Position numbers and translations under genes: made by a program. 31,379 nt of DNA from Lachnospiraceae bacterium UBA7225 (GTDB lineage Bacteria; Bacillota; Clostridia; Lachnospirales; Lachnospiraceae): positions 5,117-36,495 of the forward strand of contig DKTR01000053.1 of NCBI GenBank assembly GCA_002473385.1, in the 5' to 3' direction. The notes below the pieces were generated by a model that was given only the letters and a program-made list of their open reading frames with translations, made no database searches and was not told the DNA's origin. Positions 7,571 to 15,667 of this stretch are shown here, piece by piece (position 1 is the first letter of the stretch; each line of letters starts with the position of its first letter).

Positions 7571-8814
7571 GCTTAAAAAAGAAGCCGGTTACCGGCATGA
7601 AGGATATTACTCCGCGTGAGATGGAAATTCGCGATTATGTGATTGGGCTGATCAAGGAAACCTATGGAAAATTCGGGTTTTCTTCTATAGAGACCCCATG
7701 TGTGGAGCATATTGAAAATTTAAGCAGCAAGCAGGGCGGAGAGAATGAAAAGCTGATTTTTAAGATCCTGAAGCGGGGCGAGAAACTGAAACTGGAGACG
7801 GCACAAAACGAGGCGGATCTGGTAGATGGCGGGCTGCGTTATGACCTGACGGTGCCTCTTTCACGGTATTATTCAAATAATGCAAATGAGCTTCCGGCAC
7901 CTTTTAAAGCGCTTCAGATAGGCAATGTGTGGCGCGCAGACCGTCCGCAGCGGGGCAGATACCGTCAGTTTATGCAGTGTGATATTGATATTCTCGGAGA
8001 GCCGTCTATTCTGGCAGAAATCGAGCTGATCCTTGCGACTTCGACGCTGGTTGGAAAGCTTGATTTTGAAAATTTTACCATCCGCATTAATGACCGCAGA
8101 ATCCTGAAGGCGATGGCGGCGTACAGCGGCTTTGCGCCGGAGAGCTACGATACAGTATTTATCATCCTGGATAAGATGGACAAGATCGGTCTGGAAGGCG
8201 TTGCCGGAGAGCTGGAAAAGGAGGGCTTTTCAGAAGAGGCGGTGCAGACCTACCTGGGGCTTTTTGAGAAGGTGACCGGTGATCTTGCAGGTGTCCGTTT
8301 CCTGCGGGAGACGCTGACCGGAGTGCTGGATGAAGCGGTAGCGACGGACCTTGAAACTATCATCGAGAGTGTGGAAGCGGTAAAAAATGCGAAATTTAAT
8401 ATTGTGTTTGATCCGACACTGGTGCGTGGCATGTCGTACTATACCGGACCGATTTTTGAAATCAGCATTGATGGCTTTGGCGGTTCAGTGGGCGGCGGCG
8501 GACGCTACGATGAGATGATTGGACGCTTTACCGGAAACCAGACACCGGCGTGCGGTTTTTCTATCGGGTTTGAGCGTATTGTTATGCTGCTTTTGGAAAA
8601 AGATTTCCAGATTCCGGGAAAGGCGGAGAAAACGGCTTTCCTTATTGAAAAGGGAATGTCTAAGGATAAGCTGCTGGAGGTTTTCAGGGAAGCAGAAAAA
8701 AGACGTGCAGACGGCGGCAGCGTCAGCATGAATATGATGAAGAAAAACAAAAAATTCCAGAAGGAGCAGCTTGCTTCGGAAGGGTACACGGAAATTGTAG
8801 AATTTTTTAAATAA
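7567..8814 (+). CDS. hisS: Histidine--tRNA ligase
   Basis: Charges tRNA-His with histidine. The 415-residue class II synthetase shows the N-terminal PVTGMKDITP, motif 2 in the RPQRGRYRQF region, and motif 3 around GGGGRYDEM and CGFSIGFERI. The C-terminal part after the catalytic core is only about 65-70 residues and ends in a Lys-rich MMKKNKKFQKEQL stretch, shorter than the usual anticodon-binding domain of about 90 residues. ATG at 7567 is chosen because the GGGAGG at 7552-7557 abuts an in-frame ATG at 7558 with no spacing, but is nine bases from 7567. The stop of the HD-GYP gene overlaps this start (ATGA). Last gene of the operon. Confidence 0.95.
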   Translation: MSLKKKPVTGMKDITPREMEIRDYVIGLIKETYGKFGFSSIETPCVEHIENLSSKQGGENEKLIFKILKRGEKLKLETAQNEADLVDGGLRYDLTVPLSRYYSNNANELPAPFKALQIGNVWRADRPQRGRYRQFMQCDIDILGEPSILAEIELILATSTLVGKLDFENFTIRINDRRILKAMAAYSGFAPESYDTVFIILDKMDKIGLEGVAGELEKEGFSEEAVQTYLGLFEKVTGDLAGVRFLRETLTGVLDEAVATDLETIIESVEAVKNAKFNIVFDPTLVRGMSYYTGPIFEISIDGFGGSVGGGGRYDEMIGRFTGNQTPACGFSIGFERIVMLLLEKDFQIPGKAEKTAFLIEKGMSKDKLLEVFREAEKRRADGGSVSMNMMKKNKKFQKEQLASEGYTEIVEFFK

Positions 8815-8815
8815 A

Positions 8816-8865
8816 AAAAAGACCTTTCGTGCCGGGCACAGGATACCGGAACGGAAGGTCTTTTT
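8816..8865 (+). terminator. Terminator after hisS, probably bidirectional
   Basis: AAAAAGACCTTTCGT (8816-8830) pairs with ACGGAAGGTCTTTTT (8851-8865) through 15 base pairs, with a further CCGG/CCGG pairing in the loop. It has a T-run on the plus strand and an A-run at the left side, so it can also stop the minus-strand lipoprotein transcript. Confidence 0.9.
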
Positions 8866-8874
8866 CTGAGATGC

Positions 8875-8901
8875 AGAATCCGGCTCTGCCGGATTCTTTT
8901 G
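8875..8901 (+). terminator. Second hairpin terminator after hisS
   Basis: AGAATCCGGC pairs perfectly with GCCGGATTCT around the 3-base loop TCT, followed by TTTG. It stands in tandem with the first hairpin between the converging hisS and lipoprotein genes. Confidence 0.75.
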
Positions 8902-8937
8902 TATTGGTTTTGGCGGAAGCTATATGACAGCAGAGAA

Positions 8938-10053
8938 TCACGGGGCTGCCCCGGTGCTGTTCTCTGTGCCTGCGGTATCGACATACAGACTTTCTACCGC
9001 AACATCCATGCCGCCGAGCAGGGCATCGGAGAAGGCTTCGTCCAGGATTGCCTCCCAGGTATAGCCGTTATTAATGAGAAGGATCGGAATTGTGCTTTCC
9101 GCGCTCCGGGTGTTATTTTCCAGAGCGGCGAGCAGATATTCGGCAGCCTTTAGGGAGATTTCTTCGTCGGTCGCGCGGATGGATTCTGTGGTCTGCGCAT
9201 ATTCCAGCAGAGAATTGCGGCACTGGCGGATGATCTCCGGCAGATCCAGGCTGGTAACAGAGACGGTGGCGCGGGCAGTGTCGTTGTCCTCCGTCACAGA
9301 TTCGATGCGGAAGCTGAAAAACTCTGCGAGCTGCTTTACAACAATTTCATCCATGCGGGGGGCGAGAGAACTTCCGGTGCTGAATACATCGTCCAGCTTC
9401 AGATAATTTTTCCATTCCTCTGCGGAAAAACCGGCAAAAGGTTCCAGTGTGCATTCCAGGACTTCCGTGGGAGAAAGCAGATAGGGATCACGCAGGTACG
9501 AGACAAGTCCGCCTACCAGAGCGTCCTCCAGCTCAGTACTCTCCTGGATACGCCAGATGCCGTCCGTGTTTGCCAGATGAACCGTGGCAGGGGTGGTGAC
9601 AAGCGGATAGTCATTGCTTTCCAGGCACTCCTTCATCAGCGCAAAGGAGGATGCAAGCCCCTCCGGCTGGCTGCTGCCTTCCTGTATGATGGAATCCCTG
9701 ATCATGGCGCGGCAAAGATCTTTTGCGAGCTGTTTTGCGTCGAGATTTGTGATGTCCAGCTCAACTGTCGCTGCTGTTCTGTCGTCGCTGACGGAAGAGG
9801 AGCGGATTTTGTATGTAAAGTTTTTGAAAAACAGCTTTATTGCCTCTGTGGTTTCCTCGCCGATCTCCAGCGGAGCGGAGTGTGAAAGACGGATATCTTC
9901 GTAAGAGACGAAAGACTTTATGGCAGACTCATCCAGCTTCTGTATCAGATCCATCTCCTGCCGGACTGCCTTTTCGGGACCAGCATACCCGCATCCGTTA
10001 ATAATCAGCATTGCCGCGATCAGCATCCATAGGCACAGCTTCTTTTTGTCCAT
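8938..10053 (-). CDS. Lipoprotein with two related domains, function unknown
   Basis: Not recognised as a named family. The 371-residue protein has a basic start, a hydrophobic stretch (residues 6-19) and Cys21 in IINGC, a plausible lipoprotein signal, so the mature protein should be tethered outside the membrane. The remainder looks like two related halves. Residues 75-187 (FFKNFTYKIRSSSV... to GGLVSYL) and 245-357 (FFSFRIESVTEDN... to GGMDVAVESL) share the order: FF-x-FxxxI, a beta strand with ATV, a T-(S/N)-LD segment, a helical middle, and a closing W-x-I/AI...ALxGG helix. Similar small repeats occur in NTF2-like lipoprotein folds, which is inference only. AAGGAG precedes the ATG. It is divergent from the export operon and could be a partner of it, but nothing proves this. 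Confidence 0.8.
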   Translation of the reverse strand: MDKKKLCLWMLIAAMLIINGCGYAGPEKAVRQEMDLIQKLDESAIKSFVSYEDIRLSHSAPLEIGEETTEAIKLFFKNFTYKIRSSSVSDDRTAATVELDITNLDAKQLAKDLCRAMIRDSIIQEGSSQPEGLASSFALMKECLESNDYPLVTTPATVHLANTDGIWRIQESTELEDALVGGLVSYLRDPYLLSPTEVLECTLEPFAGFSAEEWKNYLKLDDVFSTGSSLAPRMDEIVVKQLAEFFSFRIESVTEDNDTARATVSVTSLDLPEIIRQCRNSLLEYAQTTESIRATDEEISLKAAEYLLAALENNTRSAESTIPILLINNGYTWEAILDEAFSDALLGGMDVAVESLYVDTAGTENSTGAAP

Positions 10054-10104
10054 ATATTCTCCTTAATAGTTGGTAAAAACCTTATATTGTTATTTGATGA
10101 ACTT

Positions 10105-10133
10105 ATTTTATATGAAAAGGGATGAAATGTCAA
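10105..10133 (-). promoter_or_regulatory. Promoter of the lipoprotein gene
   Basis: On the minus strand TTGACA (10128-10133) and TAAAAT (10105-10110) are separated by 17 bases, placing the start of transcription about 40 bases ahead of the lipoprotein ATG. Confidence 0.8.
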
Positions 10134-10213
10134 ATTTTTCCAATAAAAAGAGAACGCCTGTTTCTGAAGATTTTGTGAACTTTGATTTTCGTAGTGCATT
10201 CAGCTAGGAATTA

Positions 10214-10222
10214 TGGTAAGAT
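10214..10222 (+). promoter_or_regulatory. Possible extended -10 promoter of the export operon
   Basis: TGGTAAGAT gives a TGn extended -10 followed by TAAGAT, 30 bases before the first adaptor ATG. No good -35 box lies 17 bases upstream, so this promoter might need an activator, or the real one may be elsewhere. Confidence 0.35.
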
Positions 10223-10251
10223 ACAAAGTTAGAAAGGGGAGATACGGCAAA

Positions 10252-11673
10252 ATGAAGAAGAAAAAAATATGGATTATATTATTAATCGTTATTCTTGCGG
10301 CAGGCATTGGCGCAGCAGTCTGGTTTTTCAGGTTCCGGGATGCGGGGCAGCCTGCCGATTCTGAAAATACAGCGTTTGTTGATTCTGTGGCAATGATTAC
10401 CGGTATCGGCAGTACCGGGCGCAGCAGCCGCTTTTCCGGTGTGGTGGAAGCGCAGCGGACTGTCGGTGTGGAAGTGGCGAACGGCATGAAGGTAAAGGAG
10501 ACCTATGTTACAGTCGGACAGGAGGTAAAGACCGGGACGAAGCTGTTCTCCTATGATACCGATGAGGCACAGGACAGCATTACGCAGATAGAGATTGATA
10601 TTGAAAATTATGAGATTGAGATTGAATCAACAAAGGCGACCATCGAACAGTACGAAAAAGAGCGCGCGAAGGTGTCGGACAGCGAAAAGCGTGCTTACAC
10701 AACCTCTATCCTGACGGCGCAGAACTCCATCCGGCGTGCGGAGTATAATATCAAGAGCAAGCAGGCGGAACTGGAAAGTCTGAAAAAGCAGATTGCCAAT
10801 GCAGATGTTACCAGCGAGCTGGACGGCGTGGTAAAGACCATCAATAAAAATAATTCCGGAAACAGTGATGGAAGCAGCAGTATGAACGGGATGGACAACA
10901 GCTCGGATGAAAATGCCAATGCTTATATCACGATTATGGCTACCGGAGAATACCGCATCAAAGGTCTGATCAATGAGCAGAATATGGCGGAGCTTCAGGT
11001 TGGAAGTGATGTCATTGTGCACTCACGTGTAGACGAATCCCTCACCTGGAGGGGGATAGTGGATTCTATTGATACGGATAACGCGCAGACGAATCAGAGC
11101 AATGTTTATTATGGAGGCAGTGACAACTCTATGTCGAATTCCAGCTCCTATCCCTTCTATGTGAATCTGGAGGATTCTTCCGGGCTTATGCTTGGCCAGC
11201 ATGTTTATGTGGAGCCTGACAACGGCCAGATGGATGAGCGCAGCGGTATGTGGCTTGATGCTTTTTATCTGCTGACAGATGAAAACGGGGAAGTGACACC
11301 GTATGTCTGGGCGGCAAATGACAGGGACCGTCTGGAAAAACGGGAGGTCACGCTTGGTGAATTTGATGCCGATCTGGGACAGTATGAGATTTTAGATGGG
11401 CTGACGGCGGACGATTATATTACGATTCCGTATGAAGGGCTTCAGGAAGGGCAGACCGTTATCCGCAACGTTGAGCAGGACACCGGTATGAATAGCTATG
11501 ACAATTATGACAGCGGTCTGGATGACAGCTACAGTTATGACGGGGAGAACGATGGCTATGATGATTTTTCCGGCTATGACGACAGCTATGATGATCTTTC
11601 CGGCTATGACGACAGCTATGATGATCTCTCCGGCTATGACGACAGCAGCGCGATCGTAGAAGAGGTGCCATAG
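10252..11673 (+). CDS. HlyD/MacA-like efflux adaptor with Tyr/Asp repeat tail
   Basis: Membrane-anchored adaptor subunit of an ABC exporter. The 473-residue protein has one membrane segment (residues 6-26), a first lipoyl-like half with EVKTGTKLFSYDT (91-103), a helical hairpin of about 80 residues rich in Glu, Lys and Ile (105-182), a second lipoyl half (TSELDGVVKTI), then beta-barrel and membrane-proximal parts. The last 60 residues are an acidic Tyr-rich tail containing three copies of a ten-residue unit (DDLSGYDDSY-like). ATG at 10252 is preceded by AAAGGGGAG; an in-frame ATG at 10213 would place charged residues ahead of the anchor and overlaps the ribosome site. It is the first gene of a four-gene operon and shares the same fold with the giant adaptor two genes downstream. 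Confidence 0.88.
   Translation: MKKKKIWIILLIVILAAGIGAAVWFFRFRDAGQPADSENTAFVDSVAMITGIGSTGRSSRFSGVVEAQRTVGVEVANGMKVKETYVTVGQEVKTGTKLFSYDTDEAQDSITQIEIDIENYEIEIESTKATIEQYEKERAKVSDSEKRAYTTSILTAQNSIRRAEYNIKSKQAELESLKKQIANADVTSELDGVVKTINKNNSGNSDGSSSMNGMDNSSDENANAYITIMATGEYRIKGLINEQNMAELQVGSDVIVHSRVDESLTWRGIVDSIDTDNAQTNQSNVYYGGSDNSMSNSSSYPFYVNLEDSSGLMLGQHVYVEPDNGQMDERSGMWLDAFYLLTDENGEVTPYVWAANDRDRLEKREVTLGEFDADLGQYEILDGLTADDYITIPYEGLQEGQTVIRNVEQDTGMNSYDNYDSGLDDSYSYDGENDGYDDFSGYDDSYDDLSGYDDSYDDLSGYDDSSAIVEEVP
11560..11649 (+). repeat. 30-bp tandem repeat in the adaptor tail
   Basis: Three in-frame 30-base units start at 11560, 11590 and 11620. Copies 1 and 2 are nearly identical, and copy 3 diverges at its last bases. 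They encode the Asp/Tyr-rich tail units and could expand or contract by slippage without breaking the frame. Confidence 0.9.
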
Positions 11674-11695
11674 ATCAGTAAAAGAGGAGATTTAT

Positions 11696-12370
11696 ATGAT
11701 TTTACAGTTGGACAATATCTATAAAGATTATCTCACCGGGAAAATGGTCGTGCCAGTTCTGAAGGATGTTACGCTTCACGTGGAGGAGGGGGAATATGTG
11801 GCAATCATGGGACCTTCCGGTTCCGGGAAATCCACGCTGATGAACATTATCGGATGCCTGGATGAGCCGACGAAGGGGACATTTTTGCTGAACGGGAAAA
11901 ATATTCTTGGATTGTCGGATAATGAGATTGCGGAGGAGCGGCTTCATAACATTGGGTTTGTATTCCAGACCTTTCAGCTTCTGCCGCGGCAGACTGCGCT
12001 GGAAAATGTGGCGCTTCCGCTGGTTTATGCGGGTATCTCCAAACGGGAGCGGAAAAAGCGGGCAGCACAGGCACTGGAAAAGGTCGGGCTTGGCGACCGC
12101 ATGAACTTTTTGCCGACACAGTTGTCGGGCGGACAGAAGCAGAGAGTGGCAATCGCACGGGCAATGGTAAACAATCCAAAAATACTTCTGGCAGACGAGC
12201 CGACCGGCGCACTGGATTCCAAATCGAGCATCCAGGTAATGGAACTGTTTCACCAGCTGAATGATGAGGGCGTGACAGTGGTCATGATCACACACGATTC
12301 CGGTGTCGCACAGCATGCAAAGCGGATCGTATATATTTTTGACGGGGAGCTTTCGGAGAAACGGGGGTAA
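11696..12370 (+). CDS. MacB/LolD-type ABC transporter ATP-binding protein
   Basis: The motor of the exporter. The 224-residue protein has all ABC ATPase motifs: Walker A GPSGSGKS (39-46), Q-loop Gln91, signature LSGGQKQR (143-150), Walker B ILLADE (163-168) followed by the D-loop, and the switch His200. The NIIGCLDEPTKG segment after Walker A is typical of the MacB/LolD/FtsE branch that works with FtsX-like permeases. AGAGGAG precedes the ATG. It lies 22 bases after the first adaptor and three bases before the second, with the permease in the fourth position, so it almost certainly pairs with that permease. The usual substrates of this branch in Gram-positives are peptides, antibiotics or lipoproteins; none is identifiable here. 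Confidence 0.95.
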   Translation: MILQLDNIYKDYLTGKMVVPVLKDVTLHVEEGEYVAIMGPSGSGKSTLMNIIGCLDEPTKGTFLLNGKNILGLSDNEIAEERLHNIGFVFQTFQLLPRQTALENVALPLVYAGISKRERKKRAAQALEKVGLGDRMNFLPTQLSGGQKQRVAIARAMVNNPKILLADEPTGALDSKSSIQVMELFHQLNDEGVTVVMITHDSGVAQHAKRIVYIFDGELSEKRG

Positions 12371-12373
12371 GAT

Positions 12374-15300
12374 ATGAAGAAAATAAAGAAAATCAGAAAT
12401 ATCGTTATTCTGCTGCTGGTGCTTGCGGCGCTCGGCGGGGGAATTACCGTCGGTGTCCGCTATTATCTGGCAAACAGCGGACAGAGCGTGGAGGTATATC
12501 CGGTGTCGCAGCTTAACGCGGCAGACTGGATCAATTATTCTTATGACACCGTGTACGGTACGGTGGTATCAGACGTCAACCAGCAGGTGTACATCCCTGA
12601 TGACAAGGTGATTGATAAAGTTTATGTATCAGAGGGAGACGAGGTGAAGACCGGGGACAAGCTCCTGAGTTATGATACGACACTGCTGGAGCTGGATCTG
12701 GAACTGCAGAAACTGACTTTGGAAGAGATTGATCTGGAAATTGAATCTGCCGAAGCGGATCTGAAAAAGCTGAAAAATACAACGCCGGTAGAAAGGTCAG
12801 CGTCGGACGGTGATGATGAGTTCCTCGGTCCGGATCTGCCGCTGCCCGGAGGGCAGGGGAGCGACGAGGAAGCCAGAATGATTCCGGCAGAAAGTATGCT
12901 GCTGGCAAGCTCTGATACGGCACAGGATACACAGAGCGGCGCAGAAACACAGACCGCTTCGACACAGGGCAGTCCGGAGACGCAGCCTTCCGTGCAGCAG
13001 GCGGAGACGGGGGCAGATTCGCAGCCGGAGACGGCTGTACAGCCTGAAAGCAGCGGGGAGACAAATGCCGTACAGCCGGAGAGTGTACAGTCAGACACCA
13101 CTGCCCCGCAGAAGGATAATGGAACGGGAAATGAAGATGATGAGCAGCTGATTACGGGGCAGGACTACATCAACATTAACGATGTGCCGTCAGGCGGTAC
13201 GCAGAAACCGTCTGCTGATGGCAGCGCACCTGCAGATGACGCGGTACGGCAGCCGAAGCTCAATCAGAGTCTGGAAAAACTTCTCTCCTTTATTCGTGTA
13301 AAGGAGCCGGGCGGGGAGGGTGAGGCTCTGCTGGCGGATACCCGCGATGCTGGCGGTTCGCCGGTTACGGCACAGCTCTCGCAGAACAGTGTGAAGCTGA
13401 TCCCGCATTTTAAGGAAACAGCAGATGTGCATTTTGAGCGGCTGGACACATACACTATGCTGATCAAAGGTGTTACGCTGAAAGAGGACCGGAGCGGCAG
13501 GCTGTACGGCACGGCAAAGATAGACGGAAATGATTATCCGGAAATCGGCGGTTATACCCTGATCCGGGACGGGCAGATGGCGGATGTTGCTCACCTGACA
13601 CTTGCCTTCCACGACGGGCTGGAGGAGCAGCATGAAATCGCAGCGGAGCTGGAAGACGTGTATGCGGAAATCGGGCTGTCTGCAGAGGAAATTACCGGAG
13701 AGGTATTGACTTTCCGCACGGCGAAGGAAGAAACGGATATTAGAATCATGGTCAGCAGACCGGAGGGAACACAGCCGGCAGAGGAAGAGATGGATACATC
13801 AGAGCAGCCGGAGGAGAATTCCGAAACGTCTGCACAGGAGCCGACGGAGGAAGAAGTGCCGGTGACGGAGAGTGAGCCGGAGGAAGAAGGGACGGAGACG
13901 GACACAGAAGCACTGTCTGAGGCAGAATCAGAAACAGAATCGGAAACAGAATCAGAGACAGAGACAGAGAGTGAAACGGTTCCGCAGAATGTTGTATTTG
14001 ATGTTACCTGGTATCACGGTTCGAATAATGAAATGAAGTGGCCGCATTCTATTGATATTAATTTTTATGAAAAAACCGACGAGGCACAGGAAAATAGCAT
14101 CTGGTATCAGAAGGTATCCGGAAGCATGGAGCCTGAGGAGGAGCCGGATACAGAAAGTCCTGCTGGTGATGAGGAACCGGCAGAAGAGACGGAGACGCTG
14201 GCGGAAACCGGCACAGAAGGTCTCCAGGAGGATATGCCATCGGATGTTATTCTGGAGGATGATGGAGGAGATAACAGCTACAGCAGTGTACACTGGGTGA
14301 CAGAGCCGCTTGCATGGGATGCTCCTTTAAATCCGCAGGATTACACCATGGTAGTCAGCCCGAGAAACACACTGAATTATATCGTGCGCATTGCCTGGGG
14401 AAGAACAGACGAAAACGGCACAAAAACCTGTGCTATCACCATGACTTATCTGGAACCGGCAGATTCTCCGCTGACGAAGCTGGAGCCGCTTGGCGAGCTG
14501 GACTTCTGGACTGGTGAAAATGGGCTGTACTACAAGGGCAGCGGCACAAAAGACGATCCGTATGTATTCTTCTGCATTGATGGTGCAATGATAAAAAGCT
14601 CTTTTGTTAACTGGGTTCTGGGCTTCAATGAGGACGGCACTGAGCGTATGCGCAATGCAGACGGGACGGAGCGCATGGGATATTATGTGAGACTTGAGAT
14701 CCGTGAATCGGATACTATTACCGGGGCATTCATCAAGAGCGTTGGACTGGATGGCACTATCCGGATGGAATATGGTTACGGGCCCGGCACCTACTGGATT
14801 TTTTCCAGCGATACGGGAATTGTGCGCTACGAGGAGGAGGTTCCGGACGACGTTCCGGATGATCCGGGCTGGGATGATCCGGGCTGGATCGATACTGGCG
14901 ACACGTACACGGCGGAAGAGCTGGCGGCTGCTATCGCGGAGAAAGAGCGTGAGATCCGCAAGCTGAATGTAAATAAGAAAGAAGCAGAACTGAAACTGAA
15001 AGATTATCAAAAGGATATGAAAGAATCGACCGTTGTAAGCTCGGTTGACGGTTATGTTAAATCCATAGGAGGCTCTACAGACGGTTCGGAAGCATATATG
15101 GTTGTGACGAGCGATGGAGGACTCTATCTGAAAACGACTGTCAGCGAGGTGAACCTCGATTCGGTGGAAAAGGGGGATGTGCTGAATGCGACCTCCTGGT
15201 CGACCATGAATCAATTTACGGCGACGATTACGGAGATATCATCATTTCCGGATACTTCATCAGACGGATACAGCTATTATGGAAGCAGCAATCCGAATTC

Positions 15301-15649
15301 TTCCAGCTATCCGGTGCTTGCGCGCATTGAGGATCCGGACAGTGCATCGGTTTACGATATGGTAGAGGTAAAATATCAGGAAAAGAACCGTCAGACCAGT
15401 GAGATTTATCTGTCCTCACCCTATATCCGCTCGGAAAACGGGCAGAGCTATGTGTATAAGGTGGGAGAGGACGGGCTGCTGAAGAAGCAGTATGTGCATA
15501 CCGGAGTGACGAGCAACGGATATGTGGAAATCAAAAGCGGGCTTTCGACAACAGATTCTGTTGCATTTCCATATGGAAAGAGCGTAAAGGATGGTGCGAA
15601 GGTAAAAATTGAGGATGACGATGCCTTTTCGGGCTATGGTGTCGGTTAA
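12374..15649 (+). CDS. Giant HlyD/MacA-like adaptor with large insertion
   Basis: A 1091-residue adaptor, more than twice the usual size. Residues 9-32 form the membrane anchor. A first lipoyl-like half with EVKTGDKLLSYDT (90-102) and a Glu-rich first helix (105-135) follow. The second helix and lipoyl half resume at about 846 (TAEELAAAIAEKEREIRK ... STVVSSVDGYVKSIGG), then barrel domains to the end. The first adaptor of this operon shares EVKTGxKLxSYDT and SSSYP, so the two are paralogues. Between 136 and 845 lies an insertion: Thr/Gln/Glu/Ser-rich linkers (140-255 and 462-536), a globular part (297-460), a Cna-B-like stretch (538-690; VTWYHGSNNEMKWPHS), a further beta-rich part beginning with YYKGSGTKDDPY (719-817), and a DDPGW repeat. 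GGGGTAAG precedes the ATG. Confidence 0.85.
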   Translation: MKKIKKIRNIVILLLVLAALGGGITVGVRYYLANSGQSVEVYPVSQLNAADWINYSYDTVYGTVVSDVNQQVYIPDDKVIDKVYVSEGDEVKTGDKLLSYDTTLLELDLELQKLTLEEIDLEIESAEADLKKLKNTTPVERSASDGDDEFLGPDLPLPGGQGSDEEARMIPAESMLLASSDTAQDTQSGAETQTASTQGSPETQPSVQQAETGADSQPETAVQPESSGETNAVQPESVQSDTTAPQKDNGTGNEDDEQLITGQDYININDVPSGGTQKPSADGSAPADDAVRQPKLNQSLEKLLSFIRVKEPGGEGEALLADTRDAGGSPVTAQLSQNSVKLIPHFKETADVHFERLDTYTMLIKGVTLKEDRSGRLYGTAKIDGNDYPEIGGYTLIRDGQMADVAHLTLAFHDGLEEQHEIAAELEDVYAEIGLSAEEITGEVLTFRTAKEETDIRIMVSRPEGTQPAEEEMDTSEQPEENSETSAQEPTEEEVPVTESEPEEEGTETDTEALSEAESETESETESETETESETVPQNVVFDVTWYHGSNNEMKWPHSIDINFYEKTDEAQENSIWYQKVSGSMEPEEEPDTESPAGDEEPAEETETLAETGTEGLQEDMPSDVILEDDGGDNSYSSVHWVTEPLAWDAPLNPQDYTMVVSPRNTLNYIVRIAWGRTDENGTKTCAITMTYLEPADSPLTKLEPLGELDFWTGENGLYYKGSGTKDDPYVFFCIDGAMIKSSFVNWVLGFNEDGTERMRNADGTERMGYYVRLEIRESDTITGAFIKSVGLDGTIRMEYGYGPGTYWIFSSDTGIVRYEEEVPDDVPDDPGWDDPGWIDTGDTYTAEELAAAIAEKEREIRKLNVNKKEAELKLKDYQKDMKESTVVSSVDGYVKSIGGSTDGSEAYMVVTSDGGLYLKTTVSEVNLDSVEKGDVLNATSWSTMNQFTATITEISSFPDTSSDGYSYYGSSNPNSSSYPVLARIEDPDSASVYDMVEVKYQEKNRQTSEIYLSSPYIRSENGQSYVYKVGEDGLLKKQYVHTGVTSNGYVEIKSGLSTTDSVAFPYGKSVKDGAKVKIEDDDAFSGYGVG
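13924..13977 (+). repeat. Short Glu-Ser-Glu-Thr codon repeat
   Basis: A run of near-repeats of a 12-base unit (GAATCAGAAACA-like) encodes alternating Glu with Ser or Thr at residues 518-535 of the giant adaptor. It is a low-complexity linker and a likely slippage site. Confidence 0.85.
14858..14887 (+). repeat. 15-bp tandem duplication (DDPGW twice)
   Basis: The unit GATGATCCGGGCTGG occurs twice without mismatch at 14858-14872 and 14873-14887, giving DDPGW-DDPGW just before the second adaptor helix. Perfect identity suggests a recent duplication. Confidence 0.9.
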
Positions 15650-15667
15650 AGACGGGAGGAAGAAGCA

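Noticed and set aside
13924..13977. Repeat array as possible CRISPR
   Set aside because: The repeats are short, lack spacers, and lie in frame within a coding sequence.
14327..15214. Minus-strand open frame of 295 codons inside the giant adaptor gene
   Set aside because: It is a shadow of the adaptor frame with no ribosome site and no recognisable domain.
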